Below the pieces are notes generated by a model. That model saw only the letters and a program-made list of their open reading frames with translations. It did not search any database and had not been told where the DNA came from. Shown here piece by piece: positions 10,024 to 19,569 of a DNA stretch of 64,000 bases. Each line of letters begins with the position of its first letter. Positions within the stretch are counted from its first letter, which is position 1. The stretch is from Novosphingobium endophyticum (lineage in GTDB: Bacteria > Pseudomonadota > Alphaproteobacteria > Sphingomonadales > Sphingomonadaceae): the NCBI RefSeq assembly GCF_014640675.1, contig NZ_BMHK01000008.1:1-64000 (forward strand), in the 5' to 3' direction. Position numbers and translations under genes: made by a program.

Positions 10024-11550
10024 ATGAAACCAGCAATTCGCCTCGCTCTCCCGCTCGCCGTAGCGCTTCTCCTCGCCGGATGCGGGGCTAGCCCAGAAGA
10101 ACGTCTTGACCGTGCCGAAAAGGCCTATGCGGCGCACGATTATTCAGCGGCCCGCGTCGATCTCGGCAGCATCGTGCAGGAAACGCCGGAGAACACGCAG
10201 GCGTTGGAACTGCTGGCGCGGACCTACATCGCGCTGTCCGATCCGGTATCCGCCGACGGCATGCTCGAAAGGCTCTCACGCCTGGGCGCGCTGCCAAAGG
10301 ATGCGCCGATCCTGCGGGGCAACGTCGATCTCATGCTCGGCCGCTACGACGATGCCCTCACGGCGGTGGCGAACGATGCGTCAGCGGAGGGATACCGGGT
10401 GAGGGCGCTCGCCCACATCGGCAAGGGTGAACACGACAAGGCGGCGCGGATGTTCGCCGCGGGCGAAAAGGCCAAGGGCAGCCGGGGCCGGTTGCTGGCG
10501 GACTACGCCAATTTCCAGCTTGAGGCCGGCAACCCCGCCGAGGCGCGCCGCCTGGCGGAACTGGCCGCCCGGGAACAGCCGCGCCCGCTCAATTCCTATC
10601 TGGTCAGCGGTGATCTGCTGGCGTCGAACAACGAACTCGACAAGGCGCTCGCGGTGTTCGGCGCGGCCCTGAAGGCCTATCCGGAAAGCCGCGCGGCGCT
10701 GCTGGGCAAGCTCAATGTTCTGGGCGCGCTCGGCAAGATCGACGAATTGCGGCCGCTCGTCGCGAAGAGCCTTTCGGCGAGTCCGGACGACCCCGAGATC
10801 ATCCTTCTCGATGCCCGCGTCGACGCTCTTGACGGCAATTGGCAGAAGGTTCGCGAAAAGCTGCAGGCCCGCGAGGGTGCGCTGGAACAGCAACCGCAGG
10901 CCAATGCGCTCTATGCCAGGGCGCTGCTTGAGCTGGGGCAGGGGGAGCAGGCGCGCATGCGGCTCTCCTCGCAGCTTCTGCGCGAGCCGGACAACCGCCA
11001 GGTTCGCCTGCTGCTGGGCGAGACCAAGCTGAAGCTGGGAGATTCCGCGGGCGCGGTGGAAACCCTGCAGCCCTTCGGGCAGCTTCGAGATGCAACGAGT
11101 GAGCAACTGGGGCTTCTCGCCGAAGCCTACAAGGAAGTCGGCAACCCGCAGGCGGCCGCCACGACGCAGAAAGCGCGCGAGGCGGTCGGTGCCCGGCTCG
11201 TCTCCCGGCTTGCGAGCGCGGACAAGGCGATCCGCCGCAAGGACTGGCAAACCGCCATCAGGGAATATGAGACGATCCTGGCGCAAACGGACGGCAGGAA
11301 CGTGCTGGTGCTCAATAACCTTGCCTTCGCGTACAGCCAGACCGGTCAGGCGAGCAAGGCGATGGATCATGCGGAACGGGCGTTCGAGCTAGCGCCTAAT
11401 AATCCTTCGGTGATGGATACCATGGGCTGGCTGCTCCACCGGTCGGGCAAGGACCGGCAGCGTGCACTGGCCCTGCTTCGGGAGGCGGCTCGCAAGGCAC
11501 CGGGCAACGCCACGATTGCGCGGCATCTTGCCGAAGCGGAAAAAGGCTGA
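10024..11550 (+). CDS. TPR-repeat lipoprotein
   Basis: 508-residue exported protein. The signal peptide ends in the lipobox LAGC with Cys20, so it should be a lipoprotein. The rest is a solenoid of tetratricopeptide repeats, with recognisable units throughout (for example YAAHDYSAARVDL near 36 and LAFAYSQTGQASKAMDHAE near 436). It resembles the TPR proteins of exosortase/exopolysaccharide systems (PrsT-like) but is much shorter than typical PrsT. Its neighbours are two PEP-CTERM genes on the opposite strand. Function is inferred only as periplasmic protein-protein scaffolding. Confidence 0.85.
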   Translation: MKPAIRLALPLAVALLLAGCGASPEERLDRAEKAYAAHDYSAARVDLGSIVQETPENTQALELLARTYIALSDPVSADGMLERLSRLGALPKDAPILRGNVDLMLGRYDDALTAVANDASAEGYRVRALAHIGKGEHDKAARMFAAGEKAKGSRGRLLADYANFQLEAGNPAEARRLAELAAREQPRPLNSYLVSGDLLASNNELDKALAVFGAALKAYPESRAALLGKLNVLGALGKIDELRPLVAKSLSASPDDPEIILLDARVDALDGNWQKVREKLQAREGALEQQPQANALYARALLELGQGEQARMRLSSQLLREPDNRQVRLLLGETKLKLGDSAGAVETLQPFGQLRDATSEQLGLLAEAYKEVGNPQAAATTQKAREAVGARLVSRLASADKAIRRKDWQTAIREYETILAQTDGRNVLVLNNLAFAYSQTGQASKAMDHAERAFELAPNNPSVMDTMGWLLHRSGKDRQRALALLREAARKAPGNATIARHLAEAEKG

Positions 11551-11558
11551 ACGAGAAA

Positions 11559-11624
11559 AGGCCCCCCCTGCTATGCGCGGGAGGGGCCTCTTCGGGACGC
11601 CCTGAGGGAGCTAATCCAGGGCGT
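11559..11624 (-). terminator. Terminator of the PEP-CTERM operon
   Basis: Two hairpins lie between the convergent ends of the TPR and PEP-CTERM genes. The outer one pairs AGGCCCC (11559-11565) with GGGGCCT (11583-11589) and is followed on the minus strand by a run of Ts, as expected of an intrinsic terminator. The inner one pairs ACGCCCTG (11597-11604) with CAGGGCGT (11617-11624). The T-run makes the minus-strand transcript the more likely client. Confidence 0.75.
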
Positions 11625-11632
11625 TGATCAGA

Positions 11633-12334
11633 TCAGGCCGCGCCGAGAGCAGCGCGGCGGCGCAAGCGCGCCATGGCGAGGCCGGCAAGACCAAGACCGA
11701 GAATGCCGAGCGTGCCGGGTTCGGGAACCGGCGTTCCGCCCGATGAGCTGGAACTTGAGATCGTGCCCGATCCGCTGGCCGATGTAACTTTGCCGGCGCC
11801 GGTGATCGACTGATAGCGGTTGAAGAAGTCCGACAGCGTGATCGCATCGGGCGCGGCATCGAAGGAGAGTGTCAGCGTTCCCGTGCCGGTATCGCTTGTT
11901 TGGACACCGCCGGTGTTGCCCGCGCACGAGTTGCTGGAACCGCCCTTGAAGCAGACGTCGACCGTCCCGATGCCGTTCGGGTAGTTACTGTCAAGCACCG
12001 CGTAGGAGAACGCGCCCGTGCTGCTCGCGCCGGCGATCGTCGGGTCAACGTCGAAAGCGAAGCTCGACACGCGCGAGTCCAGGCCGCCGCTGGTGGTGTT
12101 GGTCAGGCTGTAATCGAACACGTAGCCGGTCGATGTGATCGACGACAGGGTGAAGGTCGCATCGGCGGAAAGCCCGTTGATCGAGGTTCCATCCGCAAAA
12201 CCGTCGAAACTGACCGAGAACGACTGGCCGATGTTGCTCGAGTCGAGCGTGATGGCGTCGGCCCAGGCCGGAGCAGCGAATGAAAGGCCGGCGACAGCGG
12301 CCAGTCCAGCAAATGTATTCTTCAGGCTCGACAT
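11633..12334 (-). CDS. PEP-CTERM sorted exoprotein (233 residues)
   Basis: Exported protein with a signal peptide ending AAPAWA. A Ser/Thr/Gly-rich beta-type body contains one Cys pair (in CFKGGSSNSC). The C-terminal sorting signal is VPEPGT, a hydrophobic helix, then RLRRR. Such proteins are cleaved and anchored by an exosortase. The Cys-spaced body resembles the cistern-type PEP-CTERM proteins of sphingomonads, from memory. The ATG at 12334 has AGGA upstream, whereas the longer start at 12355 has none. It lies 25 nt after the other PEP-CTERM gene, in one operon. Confidence 0.88.
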   Translation of the reverse strand: MSSLKNTFAGLAAVAGLSFAAPAWADAITLDSSNIGQSFSVSFDGFADGTSINGLSADATFTLSSITSTGYVFDYSLTNTTSGGLDSRVSSFAFDVDPTIAGASSTGAFSYAVLDSNYPNGIGTVDVCFKGGSSNSCAGNTGGVQTSDTGTGTLTLSFDAAPDAITLSDFFNRYQSITGAGKVTSASGSGTISSSSSSGGTPVPEPGTLGILGLGLAGLAMARLRRRAALGAA

Positions 12335-12359
12335 AAATGTCCTTCCGGTTGGCATACAA

Positions 12360-12638
12360 TCAGCGGCGGACGCGGCGACGGCGGGCGTAGGCCATGCCGA
12401 TCAGGCCCAGACCGAGAATGCCGACCATGCCGGGCTCGGGTACCTCGGAACCACCCGAAGTGGTGGAACCGCCCGAGGTGCTGGTCGAACCGCCCGAAGT
12501 GGAGCCGCAGGTCTCGTGACCGCAGCCGCAATAGTGGCTGTGCTTCCAGCCGTCCCAGCCCCACGCATGGGCGGGCGCGCTGATGGCCAGGGTCGAACCG
12601 GCCATGATGGCGGCGGCAAGCAGGGTCTTGCGGATCAT
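12360..12638 (-). CDS. Small Cys/His-rich PEP-CTERM protein (92 residues)
   Basis: Signal peptide (cut after AHA), then a short segment rich in Trp, His and Cys (WGWDGWKHSHYCGCGHETCG), a repetitive Ser/Thr/Gly linker (TSGGS-type repeats), and the sorting tail VPEPGM-helix-RRRRVRR. The Cys/His cluster could bind a metal or form disulfides, which is inference only. First gene of the two-gene operon. Its start lies about 33 nt downstream of the transcription start predicted from the sigma-54 promoter at 12683-12698. Confidence 0.87.
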   Translation of the reverse strand: MIRKTLLAAAIMAGSTLAISAPAHAWGWDGWKHSHYCGCGHETCGSTSGGSTSTSGGSTTSGGSEVPEPGMVGILGLGLIGMAYARRRRVRR

Positions 12639-12682
12639 ATTGAATTATTCCCTCTGTTTCCGTCGTGGTTGCCCACCATTCA

Positions 12683-12698
12683 GCAAGCGGCGTGCCAA
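12683..12698 (-). promoter_or_regulatory. Sigma-54 promoter of the PEP-CTERM operon
   Basis: On the minus strand the sequence reads TTGGCACGCCGCTTGC. It carries the invariant GG (-24) and GC (-12) exactly ten bases apart and matches the consensus TGGCACG-N4-TTGC without a mismatch. Initiation about 12 bases downstream gives a short leader to the ATG at 12638. Sigma-54 with an enhancer-binding regulator (PrsR type) is the known control of many PEP-CTERM genes. No regulator gene lies in this window. Confidence 0.85.
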
Positions 12699-12837
12699 AT
12701 GCGGAAATCCGGGATCTTCGATAGTTAATGGCTTTCGGGGCGCGCCGCAGTTGTAAGCTAACTCGACACTAACAAGGCAGATTTTTCAGCTAACACAGCT
12801 ATTTGCCGATCGCGGCCGAACCGCGCCCGAAGCGGGA

Positions 12838-13407
12838 TCAGTCCTGCTGCCGCAGCGCGACGTCGCTCATGAAACGGGCGTCGTCGCCGGCGGCGAGGCG
12901 GTCGGATTCCGCGGCCACGGCGCCGAGCATCACGATCAACGGGTCCATTTCGGCCTTGGAATAGTTGCCGAGTACATGGCCCGTGACCCGGTCCTTGTGA
13001 CCGGGGTGCCCGATGCCGATCCGCACGCGGCGGAAATCCGGCCCGAGGTGCTGCCCGATCGAACGCAGGCCGTTGTGGCCCGCGAGGCCACCGCCCCGCT
13101 TCACCTTGACCTTGAACGGAGCGAGATCGAGCTCGTCATGAAACACGGTGAGATCGGAAGGATCGAGCTTGTAGAAGCGCATCGCCTCGCTCACGGAGCG
13201 GCCGCTTTCATTCATGAAAGTGGCAGGCTTGAGCAGCAGAATCTTCTCGCTGCCGATGCGGCCTTCCTGCATCCAGCCCTGGAACTTCTTCTGGACCGGG
13301 CTGAAGCCGTGGACTTCGCCGATCGTGTCGATCGCCATGAAGCCGACGTTGTGCCGGTGCATCGCGTACTGCGGCCCGGGGTTACCGAGACCAACCCAGA
13401 GCTGCAT
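12838..13407 (-). CDS. pth: Peptidyl-tRNA hydrolase
   Basis: Recycles peptidyl-tRNA dropped by the ribosome by hydrolysing the ester bond. The 189 residues show the family motifs: GLGNPG with Asn9, catalytic His19 (MHRHN), FMNESG with Asn66, HDE with Asp91, and AGHNG with Asn112, which match E. coli N10, H20, N68, D93 and N114. It is downstream of rplY on the same strand, the usual alphaproteobacterial pairing, with a terminator between them that could separate expression. Confidence 0.97.
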   Translation of the reverse strand: MQLWVGLGNPGPQYAMHRHNVGFMAIDTIGEVHGFSPVQKKFQGWMQEGRIGSEKILLLKPATFMNESGRSVSEAMRFYKLDPSDLTVFHDELDLAPFKVKVKRGGGLAGHNGLRSIGQHLGPDFRRVRIGIGHPGHKDRVTGHVLGNYSKAEMDPLIVMLGAVAAESDRLAAGDDARFMSDVALRQQD

Positions 13408-13436
13408 TGGCTACCTCCCCGCCCGCAAACGAAAAA

Positions 13437-13478
13437 GGCCCCTCCCGCGCATCGCGTGATCGCGGCGCGGAAGGGGCC
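13437..13478 (-). terminator. Terminator between rplY and pth
   Basis: A 14-bp stem with one mismatch pairs 13437-13450 with 13465-13478. On the minus strand it is followed by five Ts. It lies right after the rplY stop, so it should end or attenuate transcription before pth. Confidence 0.85.
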
Positions 13479-13492
13479 CCGGGTTCCGCGAA

Positions 13493-14128
13493 TTATTCGC
13501 TTTCGGCTTCGGCTTCGCCTTCGGCCTCTGCCTTGGTCGTGTCGCCTTCTTCGCTCTTCATCGCGGAGGGAGCAACGATCGTGGCGATGGTGAAGTCACG
13601 GTCGGTGATCGCGCTTTCCGAACCTGCGGGCAGCGTGACGTGGCTGATGTGGATCGATTCGCCCACATCGAACCCCGTGACGTCGATCGCGATCTCTTCA
13701 GGGATCTTGTCGGCGTCGCAGACCAGTTCGAGCTCGTGGCGTACGATGTTGAGCACGCCGCCGCGCTTGAGGCCCGGAGCCATCTCTTCGTTGATGAAAG
13801 CAACCGGCACGTTCACGTTGACCGTGGCGCCCTTGGCAAGGCGCAGGAAGTCAGCGTGGAGCGGACGGTCGTTGACGGGGTGGAAGGCAACGTCCTTGGG
13901 CAGCGTCCGGAACTTCTTGCCGCCCACTTCGACCTCGACGATCGAGTTGAAGAAGTGACCGGTGCCGAGCTGACGGATCAGCTCCTTTTCCTCGATGTGG
14001 ATGGCGAGGGGTTCTGCCTTGCCGCCATAGACAACGGCGGGGACGCGGCCACTGCGACGCAGGGCACGGGAGGCTCCCTTGCCTGCCCGTTCGCGCGTCT
14101 CGGCCGGCAGGGTAAGCGTATCGCTCAT
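13493..14128 (-). CDS. rplY: 50S ribosomal protein L25/Ctc
   Basis: 5S rRNA-binding ribosomal protein of the long CTC form (211 residues). It has an N-terminal L25 domain (start [10 protein letters not shown], with [10 protein letters not shown] near 30) and a C-terminal beta domain, and it ends in a Glu/Ala-rich acidic tail (about the last 25 residues). The start at 14128 has AAGG upstream and matches the family N-terminus. The frame is open for 39 more codons, but that stretch is non-coding in character. Same strand as pth downstream. Confidence 0.95.
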   Translation of the reverse strand: MSDTLTLPAETRERAGKGASRALRRSGRVPAVVYGGKAEPLAIHIEEKELIRQLGTGHFFNSIVEVEVGGKKFRTLPKDVAFHPVNDRPLHADFLRLAKGATVNVNVPVAFINEEMAPGLKRGGVLNIVRHELELVCDADKIPEEIAIDVTGFDVGESIHISHVTLPAGSESAITDRDFTIATIVAPSAMKSEEGDTTKAEAEGEAEAESE

Positions 14129-14283
14129 GGGACTTGCCTTTCGAAAACTGGATTGAATGCGGCTGACGGATCGACCACCGATCCGCACCGCCCCGCCACG
14201 CCTCCAGGGATGACCATGACGGGAAGGGCGCGCCCTTATCCGCAAACACCCCCGAATGCAAGGTGCGGCAACCGTCGCGGCGG

Positions 14284-15135
14284 CTATTCCGCCCGCGTGA
14301 CGGTATAGCCCCGCGCCGCCAGCATTGCCGGAAGACCCTGCGGCCCCGCCATATGCGCCGCCCCCACGGCCACGAAGGGTGTCTGCCCGGATTTCATCGC
14401 CGCCGTGACCTTTCCGGTCCAGGCACGGTTGCGCCCCGTGAAGAGAATCTCGCGCAGTTCCGGATCCGCGAGCAGGCCGCGCCGGGTTTCCTTCTCGATC
14501 GCCTCCATGTCTCCGGTGCGCCAGCTTTCCGCCAGGTCGGCATCGGAACGCGATGCTTCCAGCACCACGGCGCCCAGGAGGTCGCGCTGTTCTGCCTCGG
14601 GCAGGGCATCGAAGAGGCCGAGCTGCCGCGCGGCGCCCTCCAGTTCGACCACCGGTCGCTCGCCCGCCTCGGCAATGACCGCGCGGTCGACGCCGTTGCG
14701 CGCATCCTCCTCGCTCGCCCCGGCCCGTGCCAGAATCAGCGCGGCGGCCCAGGTGTCCATGGCGGCGAAGTCGCTGTCCCGATAGCCGGATTTCCCGAGC
14801 AGCATGGCGAGCGCTTGACGCTCATCCGAGTCGACGCGCCGAGACAGGGGCGGCTGTCCCTCGCTCTTCGCCAGCCTTGCGAAAGTCGCGGAGACTTCCG
14901 CCTCCTCGGCGAGATTGGCGACTTCCACCATGATCGTATCGGACTGTTCCAGGGCCTGCCTTACCGTCGGCGTTTGCCATGCGAGCGGCTGTTTGGCGGC
15001 GTGGATCGTCCCGAAGAGCCAGGCCCGCTTGCCCCCCGGACCGTCGACTCGCCAGAGTGCAGGATCAGCCGGCCGGGGTTCGGACGAGCACGCCAGCAGC
15101 GCGAAGGGCGCGAGGAGGGCCAGGAGCCAGCGCAA
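14284..15135 (-). CDS. TraB/GumN family lipoprotein (copy A)
   Basis: 283-residue exported protein with a lipobox (LLAC, Cys16) and the TraB/GumN fold. The conserved GTIH sits at 42-45, an acidic E...E region follows in the middle, and the C-terminal VGAAHMAG motif is present. TraB/GumN proteins are related to the Tiki/EreA metal-dependent hydrolases, and the two His motifs fit metal binding, but the substrate is unknown. It follows the second TraB/GumN gene by only 6 nt, so the two form an operon. Confidence 0.85.
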   Translation of the reverse strand: MRWLLALLAPFALLACSSEPRPADPALWRVDGPGGKRAWLFGTIHAAKQPLAWQTPTVRQALEQSDTIMVEVANLAEEAEVSATFARLAKSEGQPPLSRRVDSDERQALAMLLGKSGYRDSDFAAMDTWAAALILARAGASEEDARNGVDRAVIAEAGERPVVELEGAARQLGLFDALPEAEQRDLLGAVVLEASRSDADLAESWRTGDMEAIEKETRRGLLADPELREILFTGRNRAWTGKVTAAMKSGQTPFVAVGAAHMAGPQGLPAMLAARGYTVTRAE

Positions 15136-15141
15136 GGGGGA

Positions 15142-16107
15142 TTACTGCACGCGGGTGGTGGTCACGCCCTGGGCGGCGAGTTGATCCTGCACGCTGTCTT
15201 TCCCGGCGAGGTGACCGGCGCCGACGGCAACGAAGACCGTCCCCGGCTCGTCCAGACGTGCGTTGAGCCACTTGGCCCAGGCAGCGTTGCGGTCGGCAAG
15301 GAGCGTCTGGCGCACGCGCTCGTCGGTCTCGTCGGCATTGAGAAGTTCGGCGAGTTCCTCGGGCCTGCCCGCTTTCCATGCGGCAACCAGCTTCCCAAGA
15401 TCGTCACGCATCGTCGGCAGCTGGTCGAGCACGTCGTTCAGATATTGCTTCTGCGCGTCCGCCGGCAGCGAGTCGAACAGGCCGATCTGATATTCGGCCG
15501 TTTCCAGCGCCTCACGCGCGAGGCCGAGCTTTTTCGCCAGTGCTTCGATCTGGGCCTCGACGCCGTTCTCGGCCTTGTAACCGTTCTGTTGCATGGGCAG
15601 CGTTGAAAGCAGAAGCGCGGCATACCACGGCTTGAACGGATCGAGCGTGCCGGCGGGCATGCCAAGCTGCGCCATGGCCTTTTCGAGCGTCGCGCGCTCC
15701 TCCGGCGGCAGGCTCTCCCGCAGGCTCGAACCGTCGGTGCGAACGGCCTTGGCAAGAAAGATCTTCTGCAGCTCCGCCGGCGAATCGATGATCGCTTCGG
15801 TCACCAGCAATTGCGACGAATCGAGCGCCTTGGCGACCGGCCCCTTGTACCAGTCGGTGGCCTCGGGAAGGATGTGGATCGTGCCGAAGAGGTAGATCGT
15901 CGTGTCCTCGTCCGCGATCCTCCAGAGCGCGGGGGTAGCCGGTACCGCCGCTTCCGCTGTCGGGAGGGTGGCCGTAGCGGCGGCTTCCATCGCGGGCGGA
16001 GTAGCGGCCTCCTGCGCCGGCAGGGGCGAGACGCTGAACAGCGCCAGCGCGCAGGCGACAGCGAACCGCGTGCGCGCTCCAGTCAAAGTGTTTCTGATCA
16101 CGATCAT
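15142..16107 (-). CDS. TraB/GumN family protein (copy B)
   Basis: 321 residues with a signal peptide (cut near SPLPAQ), an Ala-rich linker, then the same TraB/GumN domain with FGTIH and, at the C-terminus, VGAGHLAG. It is only moderately similar to copy A, so the pair looks like an old duplication. The ATG at 16107 is chosen because it opens a typical signal peptide, but the ribosome binding site is poor and longer in-frame starts reach 16254. Divergent from glyQ. Confidence 0.82.
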   Translation of the reverse strand: MIVIRNTLTGARTRFAVACALALFSVSPLPAQEAATPPAMEAAATATLPTAEAAVPATPALWRIADEDTTIYLFGTIHILPEATDWYKGPVAKALDSSQLLVTEAIIDSPAELQKIFLAKAVRTDGSSLRESLPPEERATLEKAMAQLGMPAGTLDPFKPWYAALLLSTLPMQQNGYKAENGVEAQIEALAKKLGLAREALETAEYQIGLFDSLPADAQKQYLNDVLDQLPTMRDDLGKLVAAWKAGRPEELAELLNADETDERVRQTLLADRNAAWAKWLNARLDEPGTVFVAVGAGHLAGKDSVQDQLAAQGVTTTRVQ

Positions 16108-16235
16108 AAGGTGGCCGACAATGGCCAAACGTCCGATTAACGCAAGCCACCTTTTCTTTTCGGATGTTCTGCGCTGTTGATTTGGCATCCCCGATCCGCC
16201 AAAGGCGCCGCAGCCACGAACTTGACGGAATTGCG

Positions 16236-17153
16236 ATGCCGACCGCCGCGCCAAAGGCCGACAACCAGCCGCTCAGCTTCCAGGACATGATCCTGACGCT
16301 CCACAATTTCTGGAGCGCGCGGGGCTGCCTGATCCTCCAGCCCTACGATATGCGGGTGGGCGCGGGCACCTTTCACCCCGCCACCACGCTGCGCGCGCTG
16401 GGGCCGGAGCCGTGGAAAGCCGCCTACGTCCAGCCATCTCGCCGCCCGACCGATGGCCGCTATGGCGAGAATCCCAACCGGCTGCAGCACTACTATCAGT
16501 ATCAGGTGATCCTGAAGCCGAACCCGGAGAACCTTCAGGAACTCTATCTCGAAAGCCTTGCCGCGATCGGCGTCGATCCGCTCAGGCACGACATCCGCTT
16601 TGTCGAGGACGACTGGGAAAGCCCGACGCTGGGCGCCTGGGGGCTGGGCTGGGAAGTCTGGTGCGACGGTATGGAAGTGACGCAGTTCACCTATTTCCAG
16701 CAGGTCGGCGGGTTCGACTGCAAGCCCGTCTCGGGCGAGCTGACTTACGGTCTCGAACGCCTCGCCATGTACATCCAGGGCGTCGACCGGGTCTATGACC
16801 TGCGCTTCAACAACGAGGGCGTCAGTTATGGCGACGTTTTCCTCGCCAACGAACAGCAGCAGTCCAAGTACAATTTCGAGATTGCCGACACCGAGCAGCT
16901 CTTCAAGGGCTTCCAGCACGCCGAGGCCGAGTGCCGGCGCTGTATCGAGGCTGAAATCCCCCTTGCCGCCTACGATCAGGCGATCGAGGCCAGCCACCTG
17001 TTCAACCTGTTGCAGGCGCGGGGCGTGATCTCGGTGCAGGAACGCGCCAGCTACATCGGCCGCGTGCGCGATCTCGCCAAGGGGTCGTGCGAGGCGTGGA
17101 TCGAGAAGAACAGGGCTGAATGGGAAGCAAAGTTTCCGGGGTGGACGGCATGA
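16236..17153 (+). CDS. glyQ: Glycyl-tRNA synthetase, alpha subunit
   Basis: Catalytic class II subunit of the heterotetrameric bacterial GlyRS. It activates glycine with ATP. 305 residues include [13 protein letters not shown], the motif-2 region [21 protein letters not shown], and ERLAMYIQ as motif 3. The ATG at 16236 has GGA upstream and gives the usual length. A frame 24 codons longer is unlikely. The stop overlaps the start of glyS (ATGA), so the subunits are translationally coupled. Confidence 0.97.
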   Translation: MPTAAPKADNQPLSFQDMILTLHNFWSARGCLILQPYDMRVGAGTFHPATTLRALGPEPWKAAYVQPSRRPTDGRYGENPNRLQHYYQYQVILKPNPENLQELYLESLAAIGVDPLRHDIRFVEDDWESPTLGAWGLGWEVWCDGMEVTQFTYFQQVGGFDCKPVSGELTYGLERLAMYIQGVDRVYDLRFNNEGVSYGDVFLANEQQQSKYNFEIADTEQLFKGFQHAEAECRRCIEAEIPLAAYDQAIEASHLFNLLQARGVISVQERASYIGRVRDLAKGSCEAWIEKNRAEWEAKFPGWTA

Positions 17154-19534
17154 CTGACTTCCTTCTCGAACTCCGCTGCCAGGAAATTCCCGCCCGCATG
17201 CAGGCGGGCGCGCGTGCTGATCTGGAAAAGCTGTTCCGCAAGGAAATGGAAGCCGCTGGCGTCGGCGTGGGTGAGGTTACCGTGTGGTCGACTCCGCGCC
17301 GTCTCGCGCTGATCGTCCGCGACCTGCCGCTCGCCACCGAAGCCGTGCGCGAGGAGACCAAGGGGCCGGCCACCAGCGCGCCCGAACAGGCGCTCGAAGG
17401 CTTTCTGCGCAAGACCGGGCTGAGCAAGGACCAGCTAGAAGTCCGTGACCTCAAGGGCAAGGACACGTACTTCGCCGTCGTCGAGAAGCCGGGCAGGGCG
17501 GTGAAGGACGTACTGGCCGAGGCAATCCCAGCTATCATCCGCGCGTTCCCATGGCCCAAGTCGCAGCGCTGGGGCGCGGCCTCGATCAGTACGGAATCGC
17601 TGCGCTGGGTGCGCCCGCTTTCGGGTATCGTCGCGATCCTTGGTGAAGATCTCGTCGAATGCGAAGTCGGCGGCATCAGTTCCAGCTATGCGACCATGGG
17701 CCACCGGTTCCACCATCCCGACGAGATCACCATCGGCGGCGCGCACGACTATGCCGACAAGCTGCGCGCCTGCCACGTCATCGTCGATCACGCGGAGCGG
17801 CAGGACCTGATCCGCACGCAGGCCCGCGAAGTAGCCTCCTCCGCCGGCCTGACGCTGGTGGAGGACGAGGGGCTGGTGACCGAGAACGCTGGCCTCACCG
17901 AATGGCCGGTGCCGCTGCTCGGCCGCTTCGACGAGGAATTCCTGGAGGTGCCGCCCGAGGTTATCCAGCTCACCGCGCGGGTGAACCAGAAGTATTTCGT
18001 GTGCACATCTCCCCTCCTGCTTGCGGGTGAGGTCGGGGGAGGGCTTGTGGGTGAGGGTGGTGACATGCCCTCCCCTAACCCCTCCCGCAAGCGGGAGGGG
18101 GACCTGGCCAACGCCTTCGTCTGCACGGCCAACATCGCCGCCAGCGACGGCGGCGAGGCGATTGTCGCGGGCAACCGCAAGGTTCTCGCCGCGCGCCTCT
18201 CGGACGCGCGGTTCTTCTGGGAGCAGGACCGCAGGACGCCGCTGTCCGAACACGCGAAAAAGCTGGAGCGGATCACTTTCCACGAGAAGCTGGGCACCGT
18301 GGCCGACAAGGTCGAGCGCGTGGCGAAGCTGGCAAGGTGGCTGGTGGAAGAAGGGATCGTCATCCCGGCGAAAGCCGGGACCGCTGGCGACCTCGGCGCT
18401 GCCTCTCCAGCGGTCCCGGCTTTCGCCGGGATGACGGCCGAACTCGCCGATCAGGCCGAACTCGCCGCCCGCCTGTGCAAGGCCGACCTCGTCACCGAGA
18501 TGGTCGGAGAGTTCCCCGAACTGCAAGGCCTGATGGGCGGCTACTACGCCCGCGCCGAGGGTCTGCCGGACGCCGTGGCCGACGCCATCCGCGACCACTA
18601 CAAGCCGGTCGGACAGGGCGACGAAGTGCCGACCGCGCCGGTGACGGTGGCGGTGTCGCTGGCGGATAAGCTCGATACGCTGGTTGGATTCTTTGCAATT
18701 GCCGAGTATCCGACGGGATCGAAAGATCCATTTGCATTGCGCCGCGCGGCACTTTCCGTGATCCGCCTGTTGACTGTTAGTTCGCTACGGTTGTCGCTCA
18801 ACGAAGCGATCGATGTGGCTGTGGCAGCTGTCTCCCGTTCGCGTTTGCTGGTCGACCGGTCTGAGCTTTCGGCCAGCGAGGAAGCCACTCTGAGTGAAGG
18901 GGAGGTAATAGAGCGAATTCTTCTGCCGGAGTTCTTCGCCGACCGCCTCAAAGTCCAGCAACGCGAGGCCGGCGTTCGCCACGACCTGATTGACGCGGTC
19001 TTCGCGCTCGGCGGAGAGGACGATCTGGTCCGCCTGCTCGCCCGCGTCCGGGCGCTGCAAGCCTTCGTCGAGACCGGGGACGGCACCAACCTGCTCGCCG
19101 GGTACAAGCGCGCGGCCAATATCCTCAAGAAGGAGAACTGGTCCGCGAATGACGGGATCGACGAGATCGAGCACACCGCCGACGAAGACCCGCTGGAGAA
19201 CGTCGACGATCCCGACATGAAGGCCGTCTATGCCGCCGAGATCGCGGAACATGCCGCGCACAAGGGGCTTTCCTACGTCCCCGAAAAAGCGGAAAAGGCC
19301 CTGATCGACGCGCTCGACAGCGCCGAGCCGCAGGCGGCGGCGGCGGTCGAGGCGGAGGATTTCGCGGGTGCCATGGCCGCGATGGCCTCCCTGCGAAAAC
19401 CCATCGACGCATTCTTCGACGAGGTGACGGTGAACGATTCCGATCCCGCCAAGAGAACCGCGCGTCTCGCGCTGCTTGATCGCTTTCGTGCTGCGGTGCA
19501 CAACGTGGCCGATTTCTCGCGGATCGAGGGGTAG
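17150..19534 (+). CDS. glyS: Glycyl-tRNA synthetase, beta subunit, with two repeat-derived insertions
   Basis: tRNA-binding subunit of GlyRS ([18 protein letters not shown] at the start, C-terminal anticodon-binding region). At 794 residues it is roughly 100 longer than the usual subunit of about 690. Part of the excess is two in-frame insertions. Residues about 288-317 come from a GC-rich inverted repeat (18011-18100), lying between KYFV and FVCTANI. Residues about 403-429 come from a perfect 30-bp palindrome (18358-18436), lying just before the [19 protein letters not shown] helix. The frame is intact throughout, so the protein is probably functional, with the inserts as surface loops. Confidence 0.95.
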   Translation: MTDFLLELRCQEIPARMQAGARADLEKLFRKEMEAAGVGVGEVTVWSTPRRLALIVRDLPLATEAVREETKGPATSAPEQALEGFLRKTGLSKDQLEVRDLKGKDTYFAVVEKPGRAVKDVLAEAIPAIIRAFPWPKSQRWGAASISTESLRWVRPLSGIVAILGEDLVECEVGGISSSYATMGHRFHHPDEITIGGAHDYADKLRACHVIVDHAERQDLIRTQAREVASSAGLTLVEDEGLVTENAGLTEWPVPLLGRFDEEFLEVPPEVIQLTARVNQKYFVCTSPLLLAGEVGGGLVGEGGDMPSPNPSRKREGDLANAFVCTANIAASDGGEAIVAGNRKVLAARLSDARFFWEQDRRTPLSEHAKKLERITFHEKLGTVADKVERVAKLARWLVEEGIVIPAKAGTAGDLGAASPAVPAFAGMTAELADQAELAARLCKADLVTEMVGEFPELQGLMGGYYARAEGLPDAVADAIRDHYKPVGQGDEVPTAPVTVAVSLADKLDTLVGFFAIAEYPTGSKDPFALRRAALSVIRLLTVSSLRLSLNEAIDVAVAAVSRSRLLVDRSELSASEEATLSEGEVIERILLPEFFADRLKVQQREAGVRHDLIDAVFALGGEDDLVRLLARVRALQAFVETGDGTNLLAGYKRAANILKKENWSANDGIDEIEHTADEDPLENVDDPDMKAVYAAEIAEHAAHKGLSYVPEKAEKALIDALDSAEPQAAAAVEAEDFAGAMAAMASLRKPIDAFFDEVTVNDSDPAKRTARLALLDRFRAAVHNVADFSRIEG
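18011..18100. repeat. Palindromic repeat inside glyS, CCCTCCCGC type
   Basis: Two 33-nt arms (18011-18043 and 18068-18100) are inverted copies matching at 28 of 33 positions around a 24-nt loop. The arms are built of CCCCTCC, GCTTGCGGG and GGGGAGGG blocks. The element is translated as part of glyS, adding about 30 residues rich in Gly, Pro and Leu. Its sequence is unrelated to the second repeat 260 bp downstream. Confidence 0.9.
18358..18436. repeat. Perfect 30-bp palindrome inside glyS, GTCATCCCGG type
   Basis: The left arm (18358-18387) and right arm (18407-18436) are exact reverse complements, separated by 19 nt. The outer sequence CGTCATCCCGG and inner GGGACCGCTGG are the same as in the longer intergenic elements at 34503, 36305, 40972, 43524 and 48026. 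Here it is in frame within glyS and encodes VIPAKAGTA...PAFAGMT. It lacks the long centre of the intergenic copies. Confidence 0.93.
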
Positions 19535-19569
19535 GGCGGTGACGCCAAACCTCACGTCATCACGAGGTC

